Below are positions 46,663 to 58,208 of a stretch of 64,000 nucleotides of DNA, one piece after another. The stretch comes from Platycnemis pennipes (lineage: Eukaryota > Arthropoda > Insecta > Odonata > Platycnemididae). The notes under the pieces were generated by a model. That model was not told where the DNA came from. It made no database searches and saw only the letters and a program-made list of their open reading frames with translations. The stretch lies in NCBI GenBank assembly GCA_933228895.1, contig OW121853.1:74198645-74262644 (forward strand), written 5' to 3'. A program made the position numbers and the translations under genes. How positions within the stretch are numbered: position 1 is the stretch's first letter; each line of letters opens with the position of its first letter.

Positions 46663-47080
46663 GTAAGTTTTTACAATAAATATGTATTTTCACAATTGGT
46701 TCTCAACAAATATAATTAGTGAAGGAAGCATCCACTAAATAAATTACATTCTCTGCTTTTACCTTTCTAGAATGTAAAATATATGTAATATTTTATGAGC
46801 TTGGTACATAATGAAAGTCATGTATTCAATGTGGTGTCATCTGTTATTACATCCAAAGGTAAATAAAATTTGACATTGGTAGAAGTGATCATGAAATTGC
46901 AGCTTTGAAGAAAGTCTGATATTTTTCCTGTCAATGTTTTCAATGATTGAAGTTAAGGTGCATGTATTGAGCCATTTTATCTGCTCCATAATGAAAAGCT
47001 TTAACTCCTCCTAGAAAGTCTTAAAGTTGTGAAACTTTATATAGAAATCCAGTTTATATTCTCACAATTTGCAACTAGAA

Positions 47081-47176
47081 GGAAGCTGCCAACCCAACCT
47101 CTCTCCTAAATGAACTTGAGGCAGTATCAGAGAAGGTGGAGAATTATGAAGACAGACACCTTCAGCTGCTGAAGGT
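47081..47176 (+). pseudogene. Harbinger second-gene exon-like block 5
   Basis: Reads EAANPTSLLNELEAVSEKVE then NYEDRHLQLLK, before a GTATCA donor. The leucine/glutamate-rich helix is typical of the C-terminal tail of Myb/SANT-like transposon partners and could form a coiled coil. Its phase does not join block 4 cleanly, so an intervening exon is missing or the copy is broken. Confidence 0.4.
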
Positions 47177-47512
47177 ATCATATGTCTGGTGAAGCTGTGA
47201 ATTTTAGGCAAATTTTATACCTTGCGCTTTGTTTGTGATCCATGAATTTTGTTGCTCACTGGCATAGAAAAATCCTTGTCCTACACCTCTTTGGTACCTT
47301 CCATCAGCCATGAAACGCATAGCGACAAGAACCTTTAAATATCGGTACAAAATTTCAATGTGGATAACAAATGTGCTACAAGTTGTCGAAGCATATAAAT
47401 AAGTAATACATCTGTAAACAATGGTAACATAAGAAGCAAAAACAATATGCTCACTTCACAAGAGCATCCGTTTGAAAAGTAATATTTGACGTATCACCTG
47501 CAATCGGACGCT

Positions 47513-47755
47513 TCACTCTATCGGACGCTTCAGTCCATCCACTTTCTTCCGTTTTAGAGAATTTTCCAAAGAATTACTGACGTACGCCACAACTTCCTTT
47601 GACGCTCGGAAATAATTCATGAAAATTCGGTTGTCGTACTCAAATGAATTATGAGCATCTCTAATTCGTCGTCTATCAAGAGTAAATCGTCTTCTCTCTT
47701 CAATGTGTATTACCAATTCCAGTTGAATTCGCCTATGCTCCCGCGCTATGTTCAT
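47513..47755 (-). pseudogene. Harbinger transposase N-terminal fragment
   Basis: An 80-codon frame: MNIAREHRRIQLELVIHIEE, RRRFTLDRRRIRDAHNSFEY, DNRIFMNYFRASKEVVAYVS, NSLENSLKRKKVDGLKRPIE. The order R-R-x-R-D-x-x-N-x-F, then an F-x-x-x-F-R-x-S-K block, matches the N-terminal part of HARBI1-like transposases. The DDE catalytic domain that should follow on the minus strand (lower coordinates) is not present, so the element is non-autonomous. Confidence is in the family, not in function. Confidence 0.65.
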
Positions 47756-48505
47756 TTTTTACTATTGAAATTTGAATTAACAGCGATACTCCTTCTAAAA
47801 TGCAGCTTAATGTCTTGAGGTGGGCAAGTTTATTTCGTATGGCCCGTCTTATGTCGGCCTCCGAGCCAGGTCATAATATTACGGCCTTCGGGCCATACGT
47901 ACCGCCCGACTTATGGCCCATGGCTCGGATGGGAATCGTTCGAGGCCGTACGTATGGCCCGAGGCCGTAGTTATGGTCGATTTCGACTTATGGCCTGGCC
48001 ATACGATAATGAGAATAGCCCTGCAGAAGTTTTATAGATTTTTAATTCAGATTTTCACGCATATCAGCAAATATATCGGTGTGTAAATAACGAATATATA
48101 ATACAAAAAAAGTGTCCAAACTCACCCCAACTTATGGTACCAGACCAAAGTATTAGTAGTGGTACATGTATTGGTATTGGTTGAGGGCAGGAATTCATTT
48201 ATCTTTGCCACATTAAATCTGGTTTTCCAGAAATACTCAAAAGTGTTCAATTGTACAAAAATTGCTAAGGCTTCATTGGATGACCAAAGAGACATCACAT
48301 GCTTCCGACCACTCAGTAAGGAAATGCTTCACCCATTGGGTTAACAACACCATACCAGCAAATTGAAAACTATCATTTAATTCAGGCATTCTAAAACACA
48401 TGATGATCAGCAGTTGCTATCTTCAATCAATACACAAATTATTTTTTATCACCAATAAGTATAAGTAAACAATTGCTAACATAAGAGAAAATAATCTGCG
48501 GTTAC

Positions 48506-48771
48506 CTTTTGAAACAGAAAAACTGCGCACTTTCAGGAGGGATTGCTGAAGATAATTTCTGGCGTCACAAGTGGTCCCGAAAATCCTCAGTTTAACCTTT
48601 GATACGTTACTGTAATGCAGCTTTGCTATGTTTCCATATCTAAATGCTGTCTGCACTGGAATTCTACATTGTGGGCATTGCAGCATTTTTATAACATTGT
48701 CAGATCTTGAAAACCATTGATCCAACCCTTTTGATTCAAACACATGCCCACACTCTGGCAGCATTACAAAT
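48506..48771 (-). CDS. ZNFX1: ZNFX1 orthologue, penultimate exon (RING-like module)
   Basis: 266-base exon between acceptor TACTTTCCAG and donor AAAAG|GTAACC. It encodes FVMLPECGHVFESKGLDQWF, then LQCPQCRIPVQTAFRYGN and IAKLHYSNVSKVKLRIFGTT. The C-GH-F-E ... C-x2-C pattern is the RING/HIT-like Cys-His module that follows the NF-X1 repeats in ZNFX1. Its first base completes the Arg codon begun by the exon at 58432-58209 (ANEDA-R-FVML) and its last base begins the Glu codon completed at 37947. Both joins preserve the frame, so no exon is missing between these three despite introns of 9.4 and 10.6 kb. Codons read on past the donor (to 48423) are intron. Confidence 0.92.
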
Positions 48772-48779
48772 CTGGAAAG

Positions 48780-50845
48780 TATAGAATACATTAGCTAAGG
48801 AAGTGCACCAATTACAAATAAAGAGAGCTTAAAATGTAATCCATTAAAACTCATGAAAAAAATTGCTAGAACTTAATGATATATCATAGTACCAATGTAA
48901 GGATAATGAGCATGAATGCTAATTTTCATGATATTTCTAAAAGTAGCTATTTACCACAGATGCAACTTGGTATCATTTAACTCAGCTTAACTTTGATGAT
49001 AACTTAAGTACTATGAGAGAAGAAAACAGTATTTTATAATTCACCATACAGTCTGTCAAGGTTTTAATCGAATTCTTTTCATTAAAAAAATTAGTCATTA
49101 ATTAACTTTCGAATACCCAGGTTTTTAGAAAAGCAATCAGAATTTAAAAGGAAAAAATACTGATGTGTATTGTCAATGTGTTATTTTACTGATTATATAG
49201 TATATTATGTTGGTGTGATTGTGTCGTGCAATTCATTATTCAATTGTCATGCATTAGCGGTGCCCTCTTCCAGGATGCCATGTTCGGCAGTTGGCATCAA
49301 GTATTCCGGGATGACGCACGTGTCCCTGGCCACGAGCAGTTGTACACTGTAATATACTCGTTGATTGTTTATGGTATAGTTATTATATGTTCCTAATCCA
49401 CCACAAATACAAGTACAGGTTGCTACACAAAAATTTCTTCGACACAATATTTAGTTATTACACAAGGAAACAAGAAGAAAGATCCTACGTCATCTACCTC
49501 ATGCATGTCAATGAATTCATTACTTTTAAAAATCAAACCAACCTTCTGAGTGAATGTGACCCCTAAACCTTTCTTCAGTAAGGGACAGGCACAAAGTAGT
49601 ACTGATCGAAGAATTCAATTGAAATCCCTTACCTGTGATGATCTGTGAGAGATGATATAAAACCTACTCTGCATTGTTTCATTCACTTTTGTTGAGCCCT
49701 GACCATAGCTTCAACCTCTAAACGGTGTCATGGTAAAATCGTATAGTTTCTATCTTTACTGTACAGTAAAATAGGGTGACTTCAGCCATTTTAACAGCTT
49801 TCAATATTTGTTTAGTAGGTTAGTTTGGTATACCCAACAATTTCTATGTAAATAAAAGATATCTACAGTAGCAATGCAGATAATGCTTAAATAATTTCTT
49901 AAAGCAGCTTAATTTGTTTAAAAAAAATAAATATAACTGCAGAATGAACGTGCTTTAGAGACCATACCATCACAGAGCATAATAGGCACAGGGTTTGTAC
50001 CAACTTTCCTTTTTCATTTTCCTGACTTTTCCCTGATTTCCAGTCCCAATTTTGTAAATTTCTCTGACTTTATATCAATGGCAAAGCAGTCGTAATTAGG
50101 GATTTTATGTAAAAATGCAGCAAGGTATATTGTGAAATAAAATTTATTTATTCCAGGGAAGTAACATATTCCAGTCAGAATTCAAAAACAAAACAATGGA
50201 CGAGCAGACCAAGCAGCCAGAGTCTGAGAGAGATTCATTTGGTTATATTCAATTTTAAGAGAGGAAAAAAATGATCATTTTTCACTATTCCCTGTTCGTT
50301 GTGAAAGAAACCTTCTGTGAATTAGTTTGCTTTCTTTGAAAGGATGGATCGGATATGGATTGTCTCTTATTTATCACAGATAATGCTAAAATGAAGTCAA
50401 TAACACTTGTGGCTCTATCCTCTTCACTTTATTGCCCTTTTCCTAATTAACTTAACTTATATTTATTTATTTAAAATTATTTATGCAGTTGATTAATTTA
50501 AAAACAGTTAGCATTCATTTTACTCAGCATACCGTGAAGTTCACCCATCATCACGCGAACTTCACGCCATGCTTTAAAGTAATAGAGGACTCCACGAGCA
50601 GGATGCCCTGGAGCCTGTAAAACGATTATTAATACGATGTTTAACGGAGGAGACTTTTCGAACTTTGATCGTTTTCAAGGGCTACTATTCACTACAGATG
50701 AGGGGCTCTGAAATATCATGGCTAGTTCGAAGATGAATATTTCCTATACCTTGCAACGCTAACTATATCCCTGTTATGTCAGCAAGAAGGCAGTGCATTG
50801 TAACCCTCTTCCCGGTTACCTTTATATACCCTTCGTCCAGTTACC
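48780..50845. other. ZNFX1 intron, unassigned part
   Basis: AT-rich. One small hairpin is present at 50533-50566 (CGTGAAGTTC/GAACTTCACG, with flanking GCAT/ATGC). The minus-strand frame at 49247-49447 is unrecognised and lacks splice-site support or similarity to ZNFX1. Confidence 0.45.
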
Positions 50846-50849
50846 TTAA

Positions 50850-51457
50850 CCCCTCAACCCCAACTAGTACTGGGTATGCATGGTTAAATCACCGTATGTT
50901 GCAGTCATGAGTACCCAGTATGCTTCCTGAACAACCGATTATAATAATTTTTCTCGGTCTGAAATTGCATATTTAATCCAATTTTTTTACTGTATATTGT
51001 GTAGATATGTTTATTCTTCGCATAGTAAAATATGCAACATTTTTAGCCCTTTATTTGTTTTTTAATTTTTCAATTAATTTCCTTCCAAACCCGAGAGTAA
51101 ATGAATTTGATCTTTCCAGTCCTTAGGTTCCTGCTTCCTAACTTTCTTGAAACCATATGCCTATTTTAGTGGTGAGACATCAAGAAGGGTCAGCTACTTT
51201 CTTCTTCGTCGCGTAAGTCCATTTCTTTCCTCCTTCATTCACAGTCCATAATCTTTGAAGATAAGGAGTCTCTATAAACAGTCAGCATAAACTGAGCCCC
51301 CTCAAAATCTTTACTCATCCCTCGAAGGAGTTTCGAAACCAAGTTGTTCAGTCCACTGGAACCTTTCATGGTGTTTTGTGTCCTATCGTACCATGTGATA
51401 GCATTTTCCTCTTGTGCACTTCCAGCAAGCAGTTTTTTATAATTACATACTCCTATA
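50850..51457 (+). mobile_element. Possible left end of piggyBac-like element
   Basis: TTAA at 50846-50849 followed by CCCCTCAACCCCAACTAGTACTGG. A TTAA target and CCC-starting end agree with piggyBac, and the transposase remnant starts 600 bases downstream in the same orientation. Subterminal copies of GTACTGGGTATGCATG / CATGAGTACCCAGTATGC lie inverted at 50870-50931. I could not find a matching right end. Confidence 0.4.
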
Positions 51458-53161
51458 ATGGCTTCCACAAGTAGAAAAGGACTACCATTTCCAAGTGATG
51501 AGGAAATAACAGAAGTATTACTTGCAAGTGATTCTGACGACAGTGTAAGTTCAGAAAGTGACGAAGAAAATTACATCAATGATTGCTCTGAAATGGATAC
51601 ACTCCAGTCAATTTACGATGAAGTTGAGGATGCGGATGAAGCCAAAACCTTGGTGTGGGAGAGTATGAGAAATTATTTAGGAGAGAAACATTTGTTGGTG
51701 GTTTCGGACCTCAAGGCATAGCCAAAACTTGGTCTAATCCAGCGGATATTTTTCTGTTATTTTTTGACGAGGAATTTGTTCGTGAAATTGTTTTAGAAAC
51801 GAATCATTATGCTGAGCTACAGATTTCATCTAGTGAGCCCCTCTTTTTGTGAAAGTCAAGAATAACTGCTTGGAAACCTGTGACAGCAGAAGAATTATAC
51901 ATTACCATAGGATTATTCATGCTCATGGGAGTTGTTCAGAAGCCAACACTTCGAGCTTACTTTTCCACAAAGAGAGTTATATAGACTCCAGGTTTTGGGG
52001 ATGTAAATTCAAGAGACTGATTCGAGATAATTTGTAAATTCCTTCATTTCAACAACAATGAGGAAAAAGATCAACGGAGTCCTCCCAAGCTAAAAAAGAT
52101 TGTTCCCGTAATTAAACATCTAAATGAAAAATTGCAGACATTTTTTACCAAATCGCAACATTTCAATTGACGAGTCATTGACACTATGGAAGGGTAGGCT
52201 GTCCTTCAAGCAGTACTTTCCTCTGAAGGCATCAAAGTTTGGAATCAAGACCTACGAGGTTTGTGATGCAAATACCAGCTACCTATGGTCCTTGCTGGTG
52301 TACACAGGAAAAGATACTGTATTTCCCTCAAAAATCACTCCAGCTAACTCAAGCAAGACAACGTCAATAGTTTTACATCTGATTGAAACACTGTTAAATC
52401 AAGGACGATTCATTTGGATGGACAATTTTATAATTCTCTTGTCCTTGCAACACTACTGAAAAGTAAATACATGACTGATTGTGTTGGAACGTTGAGGTGA
52501 ACAGAAAGGATGTTCCAAAAATCGTGAAAGAGAAGAAATTGCAAAGTGGCGAAATGTGTGGACAACATTCTGGGCCTGTTGCTGTTTTCAAATGGAGGGA
52601 CAAAAAATTGTCTCGATGATCTCCACATTCCACAGTGATGAAATGAGAACTGTATCCAAAGGCAAAAAAGAGACCCGGAAGCCAAGTTGTGTGTTGGACT
52701 ACAACAAATTCATGGGCGGGGTGGATATCAAGGACCAGTTGTTGCATACGTACTTGATTGAAAGAAAACGACATAACAAGTGGTATATGAAGTTGTTTAG
52801 GAGATTATTGAATATAGCAGTCCTAAATTCTTATGTTATTCACAGGGCAAATGCGAATAAAAAATTAGACCACCAATCCTTTCGTATTAAGCTGGTTGAG
52901 GAAATATTTTTGAAATATGCTACTGTTGGCGGGCAATGTGCATTAGGCCATCACTCTTTAGATAATTTAGTTCCACAGTTTACAGAGAGACATTTTCTGA
53001 GGAGGATTCCCGCAGCTGGGAAGAAAGAAAAGCCCCAAAAAAGGTGTGCAGTGTGTACAAAGCATGGGAAAAGAAGAGACAGCGTTTACTGGTGCGAATC
53101 TTGTGCAGTAGGCTTGTGCTTGGATTGCTTCGAACCTTATCACATGAAGCAGAATTACTAA
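51458..53161 (+). pseudogene. piggyBac-type transposase, decayed
   Basis: Nearly full-length piggyBac transposase, broken by at least four frame changes and stops. Blocks in order: acidic N-terminus (MASTSRKGLPFPSDEEITEV), WSNPADIFLLFFDEEFVREI, LYITIGLFMLMGVVQKPTLR, SIDESLTLWKGRLSFKQYFP (first catalytic Asp), ASKFGIKTYEVCDA, FIWMDNF (second Asp), NKFMGGVDIKDQL (third Asp), and the C-terminal Cys-rich finger CAVCTKHGKRRD...CESCAVGLCLDCF. All three acids are still readable, so decay is moderate. A normal relative is about 550-600 residues and this span is about 568 codons. It lies antisense to ZNFX1 in its 9.4-kb intron. Confidence 0.88.
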
Positions 53162-53181
53162 GGTAACATCATATAAATATA

Positions 53182-55746
53182 CAGTAGAATCTCGATTTTA
53201 CATAACCTGATTTTACATAAAATTTGATTTTACAAAAGTGAATGAGCGGTCCCGGCCAACTCCTGTAGTATTCTTATGGAAGCATTATTTGATTTTATGT
53301 AAATTCGATGTAACGATTTTACATAATGCTATTTTGGTCCCCGGTGGAGATAATAATTAGATTTTACAAAATGAAACAACAGAACTTAAAGAAACTTAAA
53401 CAAAATCCAGCAGATTCTTGCCCATCTTTAAAGGAAATCTTCAATATAATGCTGTACTACTGTGAAATTCAACTGTAACGAATCAATACATTGCATTTTA
53501 ATGGTATATATATTATTATTTTATTTTTCCATCTTTCAGCACGAAAAGTTATGGGTTCAAGGTGTTAACTTGTTTACGCTATGATAATTGCACCGGAACC
53601 CCAGTATGCTCGCACAAAGCTGCTTAATGACCTTGAGATAGCAACCCTGTCAGCTGTTCCGAGTGATGAGATGAAGCTCGCTTTGGGGTCACCTAAGCAC
53701 ACGTGTCTTGACACTTGCGTGCGTTGTTAAGCGGAATAATGTATGGACAGTGTTTGTCCTCAACTGATGCCAACAACCAAGGCAATTGGGAAGATATGTG
53801 ACATTGTAGTATTACATAAAACATCACAACTGATGGCATCAGATGGCTAAAACTTGCTTAAATGCTTGGCAACAAATTTTTCCGGTATGCACAGATATAC
53901 TTCTCGTCTATCTTGTATCACAAGTCAGGGAAGCTGGACCCTTTCCTCTATCATTGGGCAGAGGTGATAATGACCCTCTTCTCAGTCCCCCACTCAGCCA
54001 ACTATTTGTTTACTCATTTACTAAAAATATTTGCTGCCCACTATGAAAATACAGGCCCAGCAGTTCATACCGAATGTTTCATTATGCAGTTATTAATTTT
54101 AAAAGGAACTTTATGGTTATTATTAACAAACTTCTTGTAAAATGAACACTCGACAATTTTGTTTATAATAAAGTTCCGTTTAAAATGTGGAAATGCACTG
54201 AAAAAACTTAATAAATGTAACTCTGAGCTTATATTTTCCCAGCATGCTACAAATATCGTAATACTTATTGTTATTGTTATATATCCACCGAGCATGTAAA
54301 CAAATGCTTGACCACGGAGACACAGTAAAGGAATCTACCATGCTAACACGAAAGATTGGAGATTACCCCAGCCCGCAGGCCACGGAAGGTCAAGCAAAGA
54401 GTGGGGTGGGGAACGATAAAGTTGTCATTTTTAGGGTCGATCCCTCAGTCTGTATCTGTAATTGTCTACCCCCGCCTAGCTTCGCTTCAGGTTCGACCGT
54501 TCGCTTCGACCCAGGTGGCCTCCACTAGTGGGGGAGGAGATGAGCCACCTTTTAGGGGCTTCCACAGCCAACACTTTTTGTTTGCTTGCATCTCGCTTAG
54601 TAGCAGAGCCATGTTGACATGCCCATGGACATGCCATTAGTTCCCCTGCATGGAAAAATCTACCTTATGCCTCAATTGAAAAATTTAAGTGTGAGCATGG
54701 TTAAGTTTGCTGCGAAACGGCGGAATACGAAATTTTACCGTCCATAATGTCGCTTGGATTTATTAGTTATCCCTTCTAACAGATGAAATTTAATATGAGA
54801 ATAATGAATCTTCCTCATCAAAACGGATAAACTGACAGCTTTCTAACAAGTGCGAAAAAGTGTTACAAGTTTATGACATTTCTATGCATTGGTGCAATGC
54901 GTAGTGATTTTGCGGATAGATTTTAGTGGGCTCTCATGATTTTTCAGAAACACACTTGATATTTAAATGAAGTACTGAGTGACGACGAAGAAGATGAAAG
55001 TGATGAGGTCATCCTTGAACCCAAAAAAGAAGACATCCTCCAGGCATTAAATACCTTGCATCATTTCTCATTACTTCACGAAGTTGATGATGATTTTAAA
55101 GATAATTTAAGAGAAATTGAAAAAGTAATCCACTCAAAAATGCAATGGTTAAAAGTCCAGAAAACACCACAAAATATTTTAAAAAGGCATAATTCTATAA
55201 ATGAAATTTTAATTTCAGAGGGGTTTTTCTTCATTTTCATTTTTCCCAGGTGGTTTATTTGTTTGCTATGCAATGCTATTTAACTTTCATTGAGTGATGT
55301 ACTTTTCTATTTAATTATCTTGGATAAATTTTTTAAACCGCCTTAATTTCAAATGTTATCTCTCAGTTCAATTCATACTCTTCCACAGGAATGATTTTCT
55401 AATTATGTACACACTTGATTGCCACATGTTAAAATGCCAAATCTGTACTTTTGCCTGAGCAGCCAAAAAGCTATGATTCTGTACTGAAATTCTATTTCAT
55501 GTTTTGATTTAAAATATAATTATCTCTCCACCATAATTAAAATAGTTTTAATTTCTACAGTTTAATATGTATGCAATAATGATCTCTTTGTAGTGAAAAT
55601 AGTTTCAATGTCATTGTGTTCTCATACGCTGTGAAATCTTAGCATATTTTTCAAAATCCGCTAATATCTTGATTTTACATAATTTGATTTTACATAACAC
55701 TCCATTTTTGGGTCCCAAGGTGTTACGTAAAATCAAGACTCTACTG
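53182..55746 (+). mobile_element. Tigger/pogo-type element
   Basis: Left end CAGTAGAATCTCGATTTTAC, inverted right end CAGTAGAGTCTTGATTTTAC, TA on both sides (53180-53181 and 55747-55748). The subterminal TGATTTTACATAA unit repeats several times at each end. It carries the C-terminal tail of a Tigger transposase (54971-55283) but no DNA-binding or catalytic part. A non-homologous G+C-richer block near 54330-54640 may be an insertion. It begins 20 bp after the piggyBac stop codon, so it has probably inserted into the piggyBac element's 3' region. Confidence 0.8.
54971..55283 (+). pseudogene. Tigger transposase C-terminal tail
   Basis: Open frame reading VLSDDEEDESDEVILEPKKE, DILQALNTLHHFSLLHEVDD, DFKDNLREIEKVIHSKMQWL. 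The acidic stretch followed by an A-L-x-x-L-x-x-F ... D-x-x-F-x-x-x-L-x-x-I-E helical block is the usual end of Tigger/jerky-type transposases. Everything N-terminal is missing. The frame has no start of its own. Confidence 0.6.
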
Positions 55747-56147
55747 TAATTCCTTACTAACATTTTACACCACAAAACATGGATTTCTGCATGAAATGAA
55801 TAGGACATAATCTTTCAGAGCCGAAGAAATAGACGACGTTAGGAATTTTTATTTTATCACTACGGGTAATCATATCAAAAGTAACTGTACAATTATAAAG
55901 TTCATACAATTTATACGAAACTTAAGTATGTCACTATCAATAAAATGCAAAGTAGGTACATTAAAGATCGATTAAAAATAAACGCAAAAAATATAACACT
56001 TTAAAAACTTAAACCGTATACATTGTATCGAGAGAACGAGGATAAAATGATAATGTTGACCCAATTCAATTCAAAATTTAGCGTATATTAAAACAGTTTT
56101 GCAAACGTTCACAAAAAATTTTCAAAAATATTGGTATCAAATATTAA

Positions 56148-57160
56148 CCCTTTCGCGCCGGAGTCCTACGCAGGAAAAAGATTTCCTTCCCATGGGTTTC
56201 TCTAGAATTTTTTTCCACTCCCTGTACGAAGCTCTCTTGAAGCAACGTTTCGAGCAGGTATATCTTTGCCCTGCTTTGGGACCTGACCCAGCGGGGTTCA
56301 CGACCCTTTCCTCGGCCACTGAGCAGAGATTATCTTCACCATTTTGCAAATGAGAACCCACCATGGGCCTCTTCCGCGGTCAACTATTTTTAACACGGTG
56401 ATTTTTCTTAAATAAATAATAGTAAGACTCTAGAAATGAATTCCTGTTGATATAAGTACCATTTAGAGCTTATAAACGAAATTATACTGTTAATATTAAG
56501 ATATCTAGCACAATAGACATCACATCAATGGTTACAATAATAAATATTTTGTGGTGTTACACACTAGGACACAAATCTGTGCATAATCCAACCATACCCG
56601 TGTTTTATATAAAAACACTTTTTTGGTGCTATACCTTCCTCAGGAATCATTTTTAAGCAAATATATTTGCAATGGTAGTGCGAAATAGATTTTTCCACAG
56701 AGCAATTATTTCTTGAACCTCCTGGAATTTTTGTACTGGATTTATAGAACCTGGAACTCTGTTAATAATAACGTTAAGAGCTCCATTTAAAATTTCTAAA
56801 GACTCAGGAAAACATAAGGAATAAACTTCTGTTACTAAATATCATGCGAATTAAACAAATATTTTTCTGGTTGTTCCATTGTATAAACAAACAAGTGACT
56901 GCGAACAACTGCCGAGAGCGAGGCTCACACTGCGAAGAAGGGTCGAGATAATCCCCGCCTCTAAGCCGAGGAAGGGACTTCAGACCCACGAGGAAGGGTC
57001 CTTTATGACAACTTGGACCTTTTCTGACTACCTGGCCCTAGCGACGTTTTAAGACGCCCTTCGTTCTCTTGCGAAGAAAAATCTGCGGCGTTTATAGATG
57101 GCGTTCGTTCACGGGGTGAGAATTCTGCAGCGTTTATAAACGGCGTTCGTAGCGAAAAGG
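56148..57160. mobile_element. TTAA-type non-autonomous element, copy 2
   Basis: 1013 bp, starting CCCTTTCGCGCCGGAGTCC and ending GCGTTCGTAGCGAAAAGG, flanked on both sides by TTAA (56144-56147 and 57161-57164), the piggyBac target. It matches copy 1 (32238-33633) throughout except for an internal gap of about 400 bases between 56715 and 56755. Subterminal AAATCTGCGGCGTTTATA units lie near the right end. No protein is encoded; the frame at 56137-56364 minus is a shared shadow. Mobilisation would need a piggyBac transposase in trans; the decayed one at 51458 has different end sequences. Confidence 0.8.
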
Positions 57161-57169
57161 TTAAAAGTT

Positions 57170-58195
57170 ATAAATTATTGAATGATACAATGACAAAAAG
57201 GAAAAAATCATTAAAATCTCCTCTGGCCGCAGGGATGGGATTTAATTAAATGTCCTCCGCGCTTGGGTTAATTATTCTTACCTTCCACACAATCTTATGA
57301 TATGTACACATAAATCACAGGCATTAAGATATTTCAGTTGATAAATAGAACACTACTTATGATATTCATGCACAATATATAATTTTAATTCTTTTAAAAT
57401 AAAAGATTGGGCCCAATTTGCATAATTTGTGTAAAATACCCATATTAACCAATTAAAATATTCTTGGATAGTCTTACAAAGTGGGCGTAAGTTCTTTGAA
57501 TTTGATTTAAATTGTCCCAGTTCCTTTGCACTTATCGTGATCTGTGGTATCTGGACCTCCCTCGGTGATGCCGGGCCGGAGTGTGCCTTCACGTATCAGA
57601 ATTCCCTTGATGCCTCCTCGTTTTCACCCGTACTGCCATGCTGCACCCTTCCACCGTTTATTGCCAACCTCCTTTCGTCGTCTTCGCCTAAGATTCCTGC
57701 TCTGTCGGACACGTCCTCACTCTTAAAGTCCCAGTCTTGCTTTGCCCTTTCATCTCCCCCGTAACTAACTACGCTCGGCTCCCACATTCTTGTCCATTAT
57801 TATGGCCGGGCGCACAGCCTATTGTTTGGCCGGGTGTAATGCCAACCTCTGGTGTGCGACTGTAGGTTAACATCATCCTACTCCTGAGCTTTTTCAAATG
57901 GTCTTAAAATAAACATTAAATTCTCTAGTAAACTGGGATTTCTCAATCCAAACTTTTTGCATAAAATGATTAATTTATGGTAGACCACGAATTGCAATTA
58001 ACGAATTCTGTTTTCTTTGATGAAGGGAACTACCCTATTTGCAATTAAAAAGGTTGGTTATGATTTAAAATTAACAAAAGATGCTCATTGACATGAAAAA
58101 TGCTGGAAACCAGGGGTCAAATATGGGTGGAAGGTTTGTGATCACAATTCTTTTTTTAAATTTCCTTGAGAGCCTCTAAATTAGAAGTGAATTTC
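57170..58195. other. ZNFX1 intron, unassigned part
   Basis: No supported coding feature. A G+C-rich block at 57530-57860 contains open frames on both strands; its plus-strand end (AGGTTAACATCATCCTACTCCTGAG) weakly resembles the body of the 59380 SINE family. I cannot assign it. Confidence 0.4.
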
Positions 58196-58208
58196 ATTTT
58201 GGCATTAC

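Larger units (their letters stand above)
45243..48021. mobile_element. PIF/Harbinger-type element
   Basis: Terminal inverted repeats begin GGGCTATTCTCA (left) and GGGCTATTCTCATTATCG (right, inverted). The flanks read TGCA on each side (45239-45242 and 48022-48025), restoring an uninterrupted TTTCTGCAGAAG target; Harbinger duplications are usually 3 bp, so the real duplication may be GCA or TGC within this. Both ends hold clusters of TATGGCC-type repeats (45265-45360 and 47830-48010), likely binding sites. It has a minus-strand transposase fragment (47513-47755) and plus-strand exon-like blocks (46053-47170), the two-gene layout of Harbinger elements. Confidence 0.75.
41465..48137 (+). mobile_element. 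Pogo-like element, 6.7 kb with nested Harbinger
   Basis: Ends are inverted repeats: left CCCTAAGTGGGGGTGAGTT, right (inverted) CCATAAGTTGGGGTGAGTT, both followed by YGGACA, with TA at 41463-41464 and 48138-48139. Near the left end GGGGTGAGTTCGGACA occurs twice, probably a duplicated transposase site. It contains a decayed pogo-type transposase (43331-44600 plus) and is split by a 2779-bp Harbinger (45243-48021); without that it would be about 3.9 kb. It lies in the ZNFX1 intron between the last two exons and accounts for about 60 percent of that intron. Confidence 0.75.

Noticed and set aside
48423..48505. Continuation of the ZNFX1 reading frame beyond 48506.
   Set aside because: A good donor (AAAAG|GTAACC) at 48506/48505 joins in frame to 37947; residues after it are hydrophobic and unlike the family.
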